Shown here: one piece after another, positions 4,816-10,554 of the stretch
Numbering within the stretch: position 1 is the stretch's first letter
Layout of the letters: the number at the start of each line of letters is the position of its first letter
Assembly (NCBI GenBank): GCA_020025255.1
Contig: JAHHSK010000061.1
Coordinates: forward strand, 1 to 10,554
Reading direction: 5' to 3'
Origin: Ruthenibacterium sp.
GTDB taxonomy: Bacteria; Bacillota; Clostridia; Oscillospirales; Ruminococcaceae
Length of the DNA stretch: 10,554 nt
Made by a program: the position numbers and the translations under genes
Notes under the pieces: generated by a model
What the model was told of the DNA's origin: nothing
Seen by the model: the letters and a program-made list of their open reading frames with translations, nothing else
Database searches by the model: none

Positions 4816-7437
4816 ATGAAAGAGCTGGAAAAGATCTACGACCCTTCCGCTGTGGAGGACAAACACTACAAGCGCTGGATGCAGGCAGGATATTTCCACA
4901 CCGAGCGCGATGAAAGCAAAAAGCCGTTCACGATCGTAATGCCGCCGCCCAATATCACAGGCCAGCTGCACATGGGTCATGCAATGGATGAAACATGGCA
5001 GGATATCCTCATCCGCTATAAGCGCATGCAGGGCTTTGCCGCTTTGTGGGTGCCGGGTACCGACCATGCCTCCATTGCAACCGAAGCAAAGGTCGTGGCA
5101 AAGCTGAAGGACGAAGGGCTGACGAAAGCCGATGTCGGCCGCGAAAAATTTTTGGAGCACGTTTGGGACTGGAAAAAGCAGTACGGCGGGCGCATTGTGG
5201 AACAGCTGAAAAAGCTGGGCTGCTCCTGTGACTGGGAACGGGAACGCTTCACGCTGGATGAAGGATGCAGCGAAGCGGTTCTTAAGGTGTTCAAAAAGCT
5301 GTATGACGATGGCCTGATCTACCGCGGCGAGCGCATCATCAACTGGTGCCCGCACTGCAAGACATCGATTTCGGATGCCGAGGTGGAATACGAGGAGCAG
5401 GATGGCTTCTTCTGGCATCTGAAATATCCGGTTGTCGGCAGCGATGAATATGTGGAGCTGGCGACCACGCGTCCGGAAACCATGCTGGGCGATACGGCGA
5501 TCGCCGTGCATCCGGATGACGAACGCTATACGCATCTGCACGGCAAAAAGGTCATCCTGCCGCTTGTCGGAAAGGAAATTCCCATTGTATGCGATACCTA
5601 TGTTGACCGCGAGTTCGGCACGGGCGTTGTGAAAATCACCCCGGCGCACGACCCCAACGACTTTGAAGTAGGGGTGCGCCACAACCTGCCGGTCATCAAG
5701 GTGCTGACGGATGATGCCCATATGACGCAGGAATGCGGCAAGTATGCTGGGATGGAACGCTACGAAGCGCGCAAGGCGATCGTTGCCGATCTGGAAGCCG
5801 GCGGCTACCTTGCTTCGATCGAACCGCACAAACACAATGTCGGTACCTGCTATCGCTGCGGCACGACCGTTGAGCCTATGGTCAGCAAGCAGTGGTTCGT
5901 TAAAATGGTTCCGCTTGCAGGGCCGGCAATCGAGGCCGTGCGCGACGGACGCATCAAGTTCGTGCCGGAACGCTTTGATAAGCCGTACTACAACTGGATG
6001 GAAAATACGCGCGATTGGTGCATCAGCCGTCAACTTTGGTGGGGACACCGCATCCCGGCGTATTACTGTGATGACTGCGGCGAAATCACGATTTCCACCA
6101 CGCATATCGATACCTGCCCGAAGTGCGGCAAGCCCGTGCATCAGGATGAGGATACGCTGGACACTTGGTTTTCCAGCGCGCTGTGGCCGTTCTCAACGCT
6201 CGGCTGGCCGCACGAGACGGAAGACCTCAAGTATTTCTACCCGACCAACACTTTGGTTACGGGCTATGATATCATCACCTTCTGGGTCAGCCGCATGATC
6301 TTCTCCGGATTGACATATACCGATCAGGTGCCATTTGACACCGTGCTGATCCACGGCCTTGTGCGTGACGCACTGGGGCGCAAGATGTCCAAGAGCCTTG
6401 GCAACGGGATCGACCCGCTGGAAATCATTGATCAGTACGGCGCGGATGCACTGCGTCTGACGCTGGTGGTGGGTTCGACCCCGGGCAATGATATGCGTTT
6501 TTCGGATGAAAAGGTCATGGCAAGCCGCAATTTTGCCAATAAGCTGTGGAATGCGGCGCGCTTTGTGATGATGAACCTGCCCGAAGATTTTGAAGTGCAC
6601 GCACCGGCCACGCTGACTATGGCAGATAAGTGGGTGCTTTCGCAGCTGAATACGGTAACCAAGCTTGTGACCGAAAATCTGGATAAATATGAACTGGGAC
6701 TTGCCGCGCAGAAGGTGCAGGATTTTATCTGGGATATTTACTGCGACTGGTATATCGAAATCGCAAAGCTGCGCCTGAACAGCGAGGATGCCGCTGAAGC
6801 CGACAGTGCACGGCAGATTCTGGTTCATGTTTTGGTGGAAGCGCTGAAGCTTCTGCATCCGTTCATGCCCTTCATCACGGAAGAGATCTATACGGCACTG
6901 CCCGGCGCATCGGAAACCGTGATGCTTGAATCGTGGCCGGTATATGATGAAGCCATGAATTACGAAGCGGAAGAAGCCGATTTTGAAAAGCTTATGGATC
7001 TGATCAAAGCGGTTCGCACCCTGCGCGCAGAAATGGGGGTGCATCCGGCAAAGCGCACTTCGTTCATCATCGAAACGAACGATAAGGCACCGTTCGAAAA
7101 GGGCGCGGCCTATCTTGCTAAATTTGCATTTGCAAACGAAGTGTCCTTTACGGAAAAATATGAAGGCGACACCAAGGGCGTGGCGCAGGTCGTCACCCAT
7201 ACGGCGCGTGCGTTCATCCCGATGATGGAGCTGATCGACCGCGACAAGGAGCTTGCCCGTCTGGATAAGGAAAAGGCGCGCTGTGAAAAGGATATTGCCA
7301 TGATGTCCGGCAAGCTTTCCAACGAGGGCTTTGTGAGCAAGGCTCCTGCCAATGTTGTGGAGGATATGCGTCAAAAGCATGCCGCGGCACTGGATAAGCT
7401 GGCGAAGCTGGAAGAATCGATCCGAAATCTGGGCTGA
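4816..7437 (+). CDS. valS: Valyl-tRNA synthetase
   Basis: This class I aminoacyl-tRNA synthetase attaches valine to tRNA-Val in the cytoplasm and edits mischarged threonine. It has 873 residues, normal for the family. The HIGH-type motif is HMGH (52-55) within PPPNITGQLHMGHAMDETW. The CP1 editing domain contains TTRPE (217-221) and GTGVVKITPAHDPND (268-282). The KMSKS loop is at 523-527. Cysteine pairs C178/C181, C345/C348, C418/C421 and C434/C437 suggest zinc-knuckle sites. The last 65 or so residues form a charged coiled coil typical of the ValRS tRNA-binding arm. AAAGGAG (4803-4809) lies 6 bases before the ATG. Expression is controlled by the upstream T-box. folC follows after 165 bases, as is common in Bacilli and Clostridia. 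Confidence 0.98.
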   Translation: MKELEKIYDPSAVEDKHYKRWMQAGYFHTERDESKKPFTIVMPPPNITGQLHMGHAMDETWQDILIRYKRMQGFAALWVPGTDHASIATEAKVVAKLKDEGLTKADVGREKFLEHVWDWKKQYGGRIVEQLKKLGCSCDWERERFTLDEGCSEAVLKVFKKLYDDGLIYRGERIINWCPHCKTSISDAEVEYEEQDGFFWHLKYPVVGSDEYVELATTRPETMLGDTAIAVHPDDERYTHLHGKKVILPLVGKEIPIVCDTYVDREFGTGVVKITPAHDPNDFEVGVRHNLPVIKVLTDDAHMTQECGKYAGMERYEARKAIVADLEAGGYLASIEPHKHNVGTCYRCGTTVEPMVSKQWFVKMVPLAGPAIEAVRDGRIKFVPERFDKPYYNWMENTRDWCISRQLWWGHRIPAYYCDDCGEITISTTHIDTCPKCGKPVHQDEDTLDTWFSSALWPFSTLGWPHETEDLKYFYPTNTLVTGYDIITFWVSRMIFSGLTYTDQVPFDTVLIHGLVRDALGRKMSKSLGNGIDPLEIIDQYGADALRLTLVVGSTPGNDMRFSDEKVMASRNFANKLWNAARFVMMNLPEDFEVHAPATLTMADKWVLSQLNTVTKLVTENLDKYELGLAAQKVQDFIWDIYCDWYIEIAKLRLNSEDAAEADSARQILVHVLVEALKLLHPFMPFITEEIYTALPGASETVMLESWPVYDEAMNYEAEEADFEKLMDLIKAVRTLRAEMGVHPAKRTSFIIETNDKAPFEKGAAYLAKFAFANEVSFTEKYEGDTKGVAQVVTHTARAFIPMMELIDRDKELARLDKEKARCEKDIAMMSGKLSNEGFVSKAPANVVEDMRQKHAAALDKLAKLEESIRNLG

Positions 7438-7473
7438 AGCAAGGCGTGATGCACGCATACGCAATCGAAACCG

Positions 7474-7512
7474 GAGCCGTCCGCACAGCAACGCGGACGG
7501 CTCGCTGGTTTT
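7474..7512 (+). terminator. Hairpin after valS, possible weak terminator
   Basis: GAGCCGTCCGC (7474-7484) and GCGGACGGCTC (7493-7503) form a perfect 11-bp stem with an 8-base loop. It is followed by GCTGGTTTTGTG, which has only a short, delayed T-run. It may terminate partly and allow some readthrough into folC, since I found no clear promoter for folC in the gap. Confidence 0.55.
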
Positions 7513-7551
7513 GTGAGAAAAAGTTAAAAAGCTGGGACAGAAAATAAGGAA

Positions 7552-7583
7552 ACCGTACTGCAGAGCATAACCGGCAGTACGGT
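7552..7583 (+). repeat. 10-bp hairpin immediately upstream of the folC RBS
   Basis: ACCGTACTGC (7552-7561) and GCAGTACGGT (7574-7583) are exact reverse complements around a 12-base loop. No T-run follows, and the hairpin ends 4 bases before the folC SD GGGGAGG (7588-7594). It could stabilise the 5' end of a processed folC message or influence ribosome access. No function is shown. Confidence 0.6.
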
Positions 7584-7602
7584 GTTTGGGGAGGCATCAA
7601 CG

Positions 7603-8886
7603 ATGAATTACGAGCAGGCACTGTCATGGGTGCACGGTCTGCCGCGTCTGGCGGATCATGTGGGGGTCGAAAATACAAAAAGACTTTTGGCAAAGCTGGG
7701 CAATCCTGAAAAAAAGTTGAAATTCGTACATGTTGCCGGTACGAACGGAAAGGGAAGCACAACGATGATGCTTTCTTCCGTGCTGCGGCAAGCCGGTTAC
7801 CGGGTGGGTACAAGCATCAGCCCGTATGTGATCGATTTCCGCGAGAGGTTTCAGCTGAACGGCGAGATGATCGAGGAAGAAAAATTGGCACAACTCCTCA
7901 CGCAGGTGCGTGCAGCCGCACAGGAGCTGCAAGAGGACGGCTGGGACAGCATTGTTGAATTCGATGCGGTGACAAGTGCCGCGCTTTTGTGGTTTGCGCA
8001 TGAAAAGTGCGATATCGTTTGCCTGGAGGTCGGCATCGGCGGACGTTTGGATTCTACCAATGCCGTGCAGAACACGCTTGTTTCGTGCATTACCGCAATC
8101 GGAAAAGATCACACGGAAATGCTGGGGGAAACCTATACGGAAATCGCGGGCGAAAAATGCGGCGTTCTGAAGAATCGGTGTGCTGCTGTGTGCTATCCGC
8201 TGCAGCCGCAGGAAGCAATGGATGAAATCACACTGCGGGCCAAAGCGGCGCAGTGCCCGCTGATCGTGCCGGATATGCAGGATCTTTATATTTACAAGTC
8301 CGCTGCATTTGAAAACCGAATCAATTATGGCGGATACGATTTGGTCGTTCCGTTCCCGGGAAAGCATCAGGCGCACAATGCCATGGTGGTGGTGGAGGCC
8401 GCACTGGCGCTCAGCCGCCGCGGCTTTGAAATTTCCGATGATGCGATCATCGCCGGCATCGAAAAAGCACGCTTCCCTGCGCGCATCGAGATCCTTTCGC
8501 GCGAACCGCTGATCATTCTGGACGGTGCGCACAATCCGGATGGCGCACGGGCTTTGGCGGATACGCTGCGCACGGCGCATCAGCTGAATATGACGGCGGT
8601 AATCGGCATACTGGAAGGGAAAAATCCCGAGCAGATGCTGGAGATACTCAGCCCATGCTTTACCCATGTGTATACGGTGCGCCCGGATAACCCGCGCGCG
8701 GTTCCCGCGCAGCAGCTGGCAAAAATGGCAAAGAAACATTTTGCCGAGGTGACAGCCTGTGAAAGCGTGCCGCAGGCACTGCGGCTTGCGGCAGAAGATG
8801 CGCCGCGCGGCTTTGTGGTATGCGGAAGCCTGTATCTGGCTTCGCAGGCAAGGGCGATTCTGACAAAAAACGAACCGGCGACGTAA
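7603..8886 (+). CDS. folC: Bifunctional folylpolyglutamate synthase / dihydrofolate synthase
   Basis: FolC adds glutamate to dihydropteroate and/or polyglutamate tails to reduced folates, using ATP, in the cytoplasm. The 427-residue protein is a Mur-ligase-family member. Its P-loop is GTNGKGST (46-53), followed by the folate-binding ISPYVIDFRERFQLNG region (72-87). EVGIGGRLDSTN (142-153) and GKDHTEMLG (167-175) are typical of the family. The C-terminal domain has ILDGAHNPDGA (about 305-315). ATG at 7603 was chosen because GGGGAGG (7588-7594) lies 8 bases upstream; a GTG at 7582 in frame has no SD and sits in a hairpin. It lies directly after valS, a frequent pairing in Firmicutes, and is followed by a strong terminator. 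Whether it performs one or both reactions cannot be told from sequence alone. Confidence 0.96.
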   Translation: MNYEQALSWVHGLPRLADHVGVENTKRLLAKLGNPEKKLKFVHVAGTNGKGSTTMMLSSVLRQAGYRVGTSISPYVIDFRERFQLNGEMIEEEKLAQLLTQVRAAAQELQEDGWDSIVEFDAVTSAALLWFAHEKCDIVCLEVGIGGRLDSTNAVQNTLVSCITAIGKDHTEMLGETYTEIAGEKCGVLKNRCAAVCYPLQPQEAMDEITLRAKAAQCPLIVPDMQDLYIYKSAAFENRINYGGYDLVVPFPGKHQAHNAMVVVEAALALSRRGFEISDDAIIAGIEKARFPARIEILSREPLIILDGAHNPDGARALADTLRTAHQLNMTAVIGILEGKNPEQMLEILSPCFTHVYTVRPDNPRAVPAQQLAKMAKKHFAEVTACESVPQALRLAAEDAPRGFVVCGSLYLASQARAILTKNEPAT

Positions 8887-8903
8887 ATCAACAAAAAATA
8901 CGA

Positions 8904-8945
8904 AGCATACAGTCTATGATAGTTGCATAGGCTGTATGCTTTTTC
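8904..8945 (+). terminator. Strong rho-independent terminator after folC
   Basis: AGCATACAGTCTATG (8904-8918) pairs with CATAGGCTGTATGCT (8926-8940), 15 bp with one G-T wobble and a 7-base loop, followed by TTTTCTTTT. It separates the valS-folC unit from the sporulation operon. Confidence 0.93.
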
Positions 8946-8949
8946 TTTT

Positions 8950-8978
8950 GCTGCAAAAACCGGCACAAAAGGGAATAT
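8950..8978 (+). promoter_or_regulatory. Candidate sigma-H-type promoter of the spoIIA operon
   Basis: AGGGAATAT (8970-8978) fully matches the sigma-H -10 consensus RnnGAATww. GCTGCAAAA (8950-8958), 11 bases upstream, matches the -35 consensus RnAGGAwww in all but two positions. In B. subtilis the spoIIA operon is transcribed by sigma-H. The position, just after the folC terminator and about 30 bases before spoIIAA, fits. The -35 is weak, so this stays a candidate. Confidence 0.35.
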
Positions 8979-9006
8979 GGCAAAACGAAAACGGGTGATG
9001 AAAAAA

Positions 9007-9306
9007 ATGACACAGGTTACACTCCGTCAGGAGGGGCAGAAGCTGACGGCGATCCTTTCGGGCGAAATCGACCACCATTCTGCAGCCCTTCTGCGCGAAA
9101 AAATTGATGAGCGTGCTGCCGCCTGCGAGCCAAAGGAGCTGATCCTTGATTTTTCCGGGGTGACGTTCATGGATTCCTCGGGCGTGGGGCTGATTTTAGG
9201 GCGGCATAAGCTGGTTGAAACACTGGGCGGCAGTGTCGTTGTACAGCATGCTCCGGATACGATCCGTCGGATGCTGAGTATTGCAGGAATCGAAGCAAGA
9301 GAATAG
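9007..9306 (+). CDS. spoIIAA: Anti-sigma-F factor antagonist SpoIIAA
   Basis: SpoIIAA is the STAS-domain anti-anti-sigma factor of early sporulation. In its unphosphorylated form it binds SpoIIAB and frees sigma-F in the forespore; SpoIIAB inactivates it by phosphorylating one serine. This 99-residue protein has the family pattern SGEIDHHSA (18-26) and LDFSGVTFMDSSGVGLILGR (48-67). Ser58 in the DSSG motif corresponds to the phosphorylated Ser58 of the B. subtilis protein. I chose ATG at 9007 because GGGTGAT (8993-8999) lies 7 bases upstream and the resulting N-terminus aligns with known SpoIIAA. ATGs at 8977 and 8998 in frame would add a Lys/Arg-rich extension with poorer SD spacing. It is first in the spoIIA operon, 9 bases before spoIIAB. 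Confidence 0.94.
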   Translation: MTQVTLRQEGQKLTAILSGEIDHHSAALLREKIDERAAACEPKELILDFSGVTFMDSSGVGLILGRHKLVETLGGSVVVQHAPDTIRRMLSIAGIEARE

Positions 9307-9315
9307 GGAGATAAG

Positions 9316-9747
9316 ATGATGAAAGCAGTGAATACGGTAAAAATCACATTCCCAAGCCGCAGCATCAACGAAGGCTTTGCCCGAAGTGCGCTGGCAGCGT
9401 TTGCCGCGCAGCTGGATCCAACCATGGATAAAGTGGCAGATGTAAAAACGGCGGTGTCCGAGGCGGTGACAAACAGTATTGTTCATGGGTATGCGGATAC
9501 GATCGGTTTGGTTACACTTACGGCATCGCTGTATGAGGACGGAACGCTTCGCGTAGTAATTGCGGATAAAGGGTGCGGCATACCGGATGTGAAAAAGGCT
9601 ATGGAGCCATTGTTCACCACAGGAGGGACAGAACGCGCGGGGCTGGGCTTTGCCGTGATGAAAAGCTTTATGGATTCCGTGAAAGTGTATTCCAAACCCG
9701 GAAAAGGAACCCGCGTCACGATGACAAAACGGCTCAAGCAGCGATGA
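9316..9747 (+). CDS. spoIIAB: Anti-sigma-F factor / serine kinase SpoIIAB
   Basis: SpoIIAB binds and holds sigma-F inactive in the predivisional cell and mother cell, and phosphorylates SpoIIAA using ATP. The 143-residue protein is a GHKL-fold kinase. Its N-box is SEAVTNSIVHGY (48-59) with Glu49 and Asn53, its G1 box is DKGCGIPD (84-91), and its ATP-lid/G2 segment is TTGGTERAGLGF (101-112). AGGGAG (9305-9310) lies 5 bases before ATG 9316; the adjacent ATG at 9319 is also possible and would remove one residue. The spoIIAA stop codon (TAG, 9304-9306) overlaps the SD, so the two genes are probably translated in a linked way. sigF follows after 34 bases. Confidence 0.96.
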   Translation: MMKAVNTVKITFPSRSINEGFARSALAAFAAQLDPTMDKVADVKTAVSEAVTNSIVHGYADTIGLVTLTASLYEDGTLRVVIADKGCGIPDVKKAMEPLFTTGGTERAGLGFAVMKSFMDSVKVYSKPGKGTRVTMTKRLKQR

Positions 9748-9781
9748 TTTCCTCTACATATATAAGAAAGAGGGGGATGTT

Positions 9782-10462
9782 ATGCCGCCGACACCGGTTG
9801 TGCTTGGCCCGCGTACCGAATTTATCGAAAAAAATCTGGGGCTGGTTCACTCCTGTGCAGGAAGATTCCGCGGGCGCGGGATCGAATATGATGATTTGTA
9901 TTCGGCGGGATGCATGGGGCTTGTAAAGGCGTATGATGGATTTGACGCTTCGCGCGGATTATGCTTTTCAACGTATGCCGTTCCGGTCATTCTGGGGGAA
10001 ATCAAAAAGCTGTTCCGGGATGGAGGAACCGTTAAGGTCAGCCGCTCGCTGAAAGAGCTTGGGCTGAAAATCAATGGCTTGCGCGAAAAAAGCATCAAGG
10101 AACGAGGCCGGGAGCCGACCGTTACAGAACTGGCAGAAAGGCTGAACGTTTCGCCCGAACAGGTTGCAGATGCCATAAACGCGGCGATGCCCGCAATTTC
10201 GCTGACACCGGTCAGCGAGGATGAGGGAAATAAAGAGTTTGATATTCCGCAAGAAAGCTGTGAGGAATCGATTTCGGATATTTTAAGCCTGCACAGCGTA
10301 TTGAATACCCTTTCGCGGGAAGATCGGCTGCTGATCGAGCTGCGCTTTTACCAAAACAAGACACAAAGCGAGACGGCGAAGGTGCTGCACACCACACAAG
10401 TGCAGGTTTCCCGAAAGGAACGAAAGCTTCTGGCCAATATGAGAAAACAGTTATTGGAATAA
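9782..10462 (+). CDS. sigF: RNA polymerase sporulation sigma factor sigma-F
   Basis: Sigma-F directs the first forespore-specific transcription and is released from SpoIIAB by SpoIIAA. The 226-residue protein has sigma region 2 (RGIEYDDLYSAGCMGLVKAY at 32-51 and FSTYAVPVILGEIKKLFRD at 62-80), region 3 starting with GTVKVSRSLKEL (82-93), and a region 4 helix-turn-helix near 190-218 (KTQSETAKVLHTTQVQVSR). The last part of region 3 and the region 4 wording fit SigF/SigG; position after spoIIAA and spoIIAB points to sigma-F. ATG at 9782 follows AGGGGG (9771-9776) by 5 bases. Compared with B. subtilis sigma-F the N-terminus is short by roughly 20-25 residues, so region 1.2 and the start of region 2.1 are reduced. 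I see no upstream in-frame start with an SD. Confidence 0.94.
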   Translation: MPPTPVVLGPRTEFIEKNLGLVHSCAGRFRGRGIEYDDLYSAGCMGLVKAYDGFDASRGLCFSTYAVPVILGEIKKLFRDGGTVKVSRSLKELGLKINGLREKSIKERGREPTVTELAERLNVSPEQVADAINAAMPAISLTPVSEDEGNKEFDIPQESCEESISDILSLHSVLNTLSREDRLLIELRFYQNKTQSETAKVLHTTQVQVSRKERKLLANMRKQLLE

Positions 10463-10487
10463 AATTTCAGATTTTGGCAAAAAGGTA

Positions 10488-10516
10488 TTGACAGATGGAA
10501 AAAAGAATGGTATGAT
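10488..10516 (+). promoter_or_regulatory. Sigma-A-type promoter of the unit at the right edge
   Basis: TTGACA (10488-10493) and TATGAT (10511-10516) are separated by exactly 17 bases. It lies 25 bases after sigF, with no clear terminator between. A transcript would start near 10523. Confidence 0.85.
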
Positions 10517-10522
10517 ATGAAA

Positions 10523-10554
10523 CACTTCCACAGGAGATATGGAAGCGGCGGCTT
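10523..10554 (+). other. Start of an unidentified leader or gene, cut by the window end
   Basis: The predicted transcript begins with CTTCCA, which can pair with TGGAAG (10538-10543) around a 9- to 10-base loop containing CAGGAG. An ATG at 10537 has AGGAG only 2 bases before it, which is too close for a normal start, and an ATG at 10517 would lie in the -10 region. A structured leader RNA is more likely, but too little is present to name it. Confidence 0.35.

Noticed and set aside
3652..6141. An 829-codon open frame on the minus strand crossing metK, the T-box leader and valS
   Set aside because: It lies opposite two certain genes and runs through a structured RNA leader. Its translation has no family motif and is rich in His, Arg, Cys and Phe, as expected from the reverse complement of biased codons.
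6193..7491. A 432-codon minus-strand open frame opposite valS
   Set aside because: It is a shadow of the valS codon bias, with no SD-supported start or recognisable motif.
7624..8739. A 371-codon minus-strand open frame opposite folC
   Set aside because: It is wholly inside folC and has no domain signature; folC itself has clear catalytic motifs.
8923..9006. A longer SpoIIAA starting at 8923 or 8977
   Set aside because: 8923 lies in the folC terminator hairpin, and 8977 has poor SD spacing and adds a Lys/Arg-rich segment not seen in the family.
10517..10554. A new coding region starting at ATG 10517
   Set aside because: The ATG overlaps the -10 region of a strong promoter and has no SD, and too little sequence remains to test coding potential.

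Overview
The window looks like ordinary chromosomal DNA from a spore-forming member of the Firmicutes, most likely a Clostridia of the Oscillospiraceae/Ruminococcaceae type. The evidence is a spoIIAA-spoIIAB-sigF sporulation operon, an ECF-type riboflavin transporter component under an FMN riboswitch, metK under a SAM-I riboswitch, valS under a T-box leader, strong AGGAGG-like ribosome binding sites, and moderately GC-rich, codon-biased genes. I see no mobile element, CRISPR array, tRNA or rRNA.

Layout. On the minus strand (about 20-2035) is a two-gene operon: an MscS-family mechanosensitive channel (TTG start at 2023) whose stop codon overlaps the start of a small Ser-rich lipoprotein gene, followed by two hairpins, the distal one a good terminator. 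From about 2149 everything reads on the plus strand: promoter, FMN riboswitch, terminator and ribU; promoter, SAM-I riboswitch, terminator and metK, then a metK terminator; a consensus promoter, T-box leader and valS, then folC. After a strong terminator (8904-8945) comes spoIIAA-spoIIAB-sigF. A consensus promoter starts a new unit that runs off the right edge.

The gene-free stretch of more than 300 bases between metK and valS (4393-4815) is fully occupied: metK terminator, a 14-bp inverted repeat, promoter, T-box leader with its terminator, and the valS ribosome binding site. The stretch between mscS and ribU (2024-2463) holds the FMN riboswitch, its promoter and terminator, and an SD-sequestering hairpin; 2036-2148 holds nothing I can assign with confidence.

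How the genes work together. The middle of the window is a run of feedback-controlled housekeeping genes. FMN, SAM and uncharged tRNA-Val are each sensed by a 5' leader that ends in a terminator hairpin ahead of the gene for uptake, synthesis or charging of the related compound. The spoIIA operon supplies the forespore regulators SpoIIAA, SpoIIAB and sigma-F. No obviously new system is present. The least explained elements are the inverted repeat just upstream of the valS promoter, the hairpin that buries the ribU SD, a short sigma-F N-terminus, a shortened MetK active-site loop, and the unidentified leader at the right edge.
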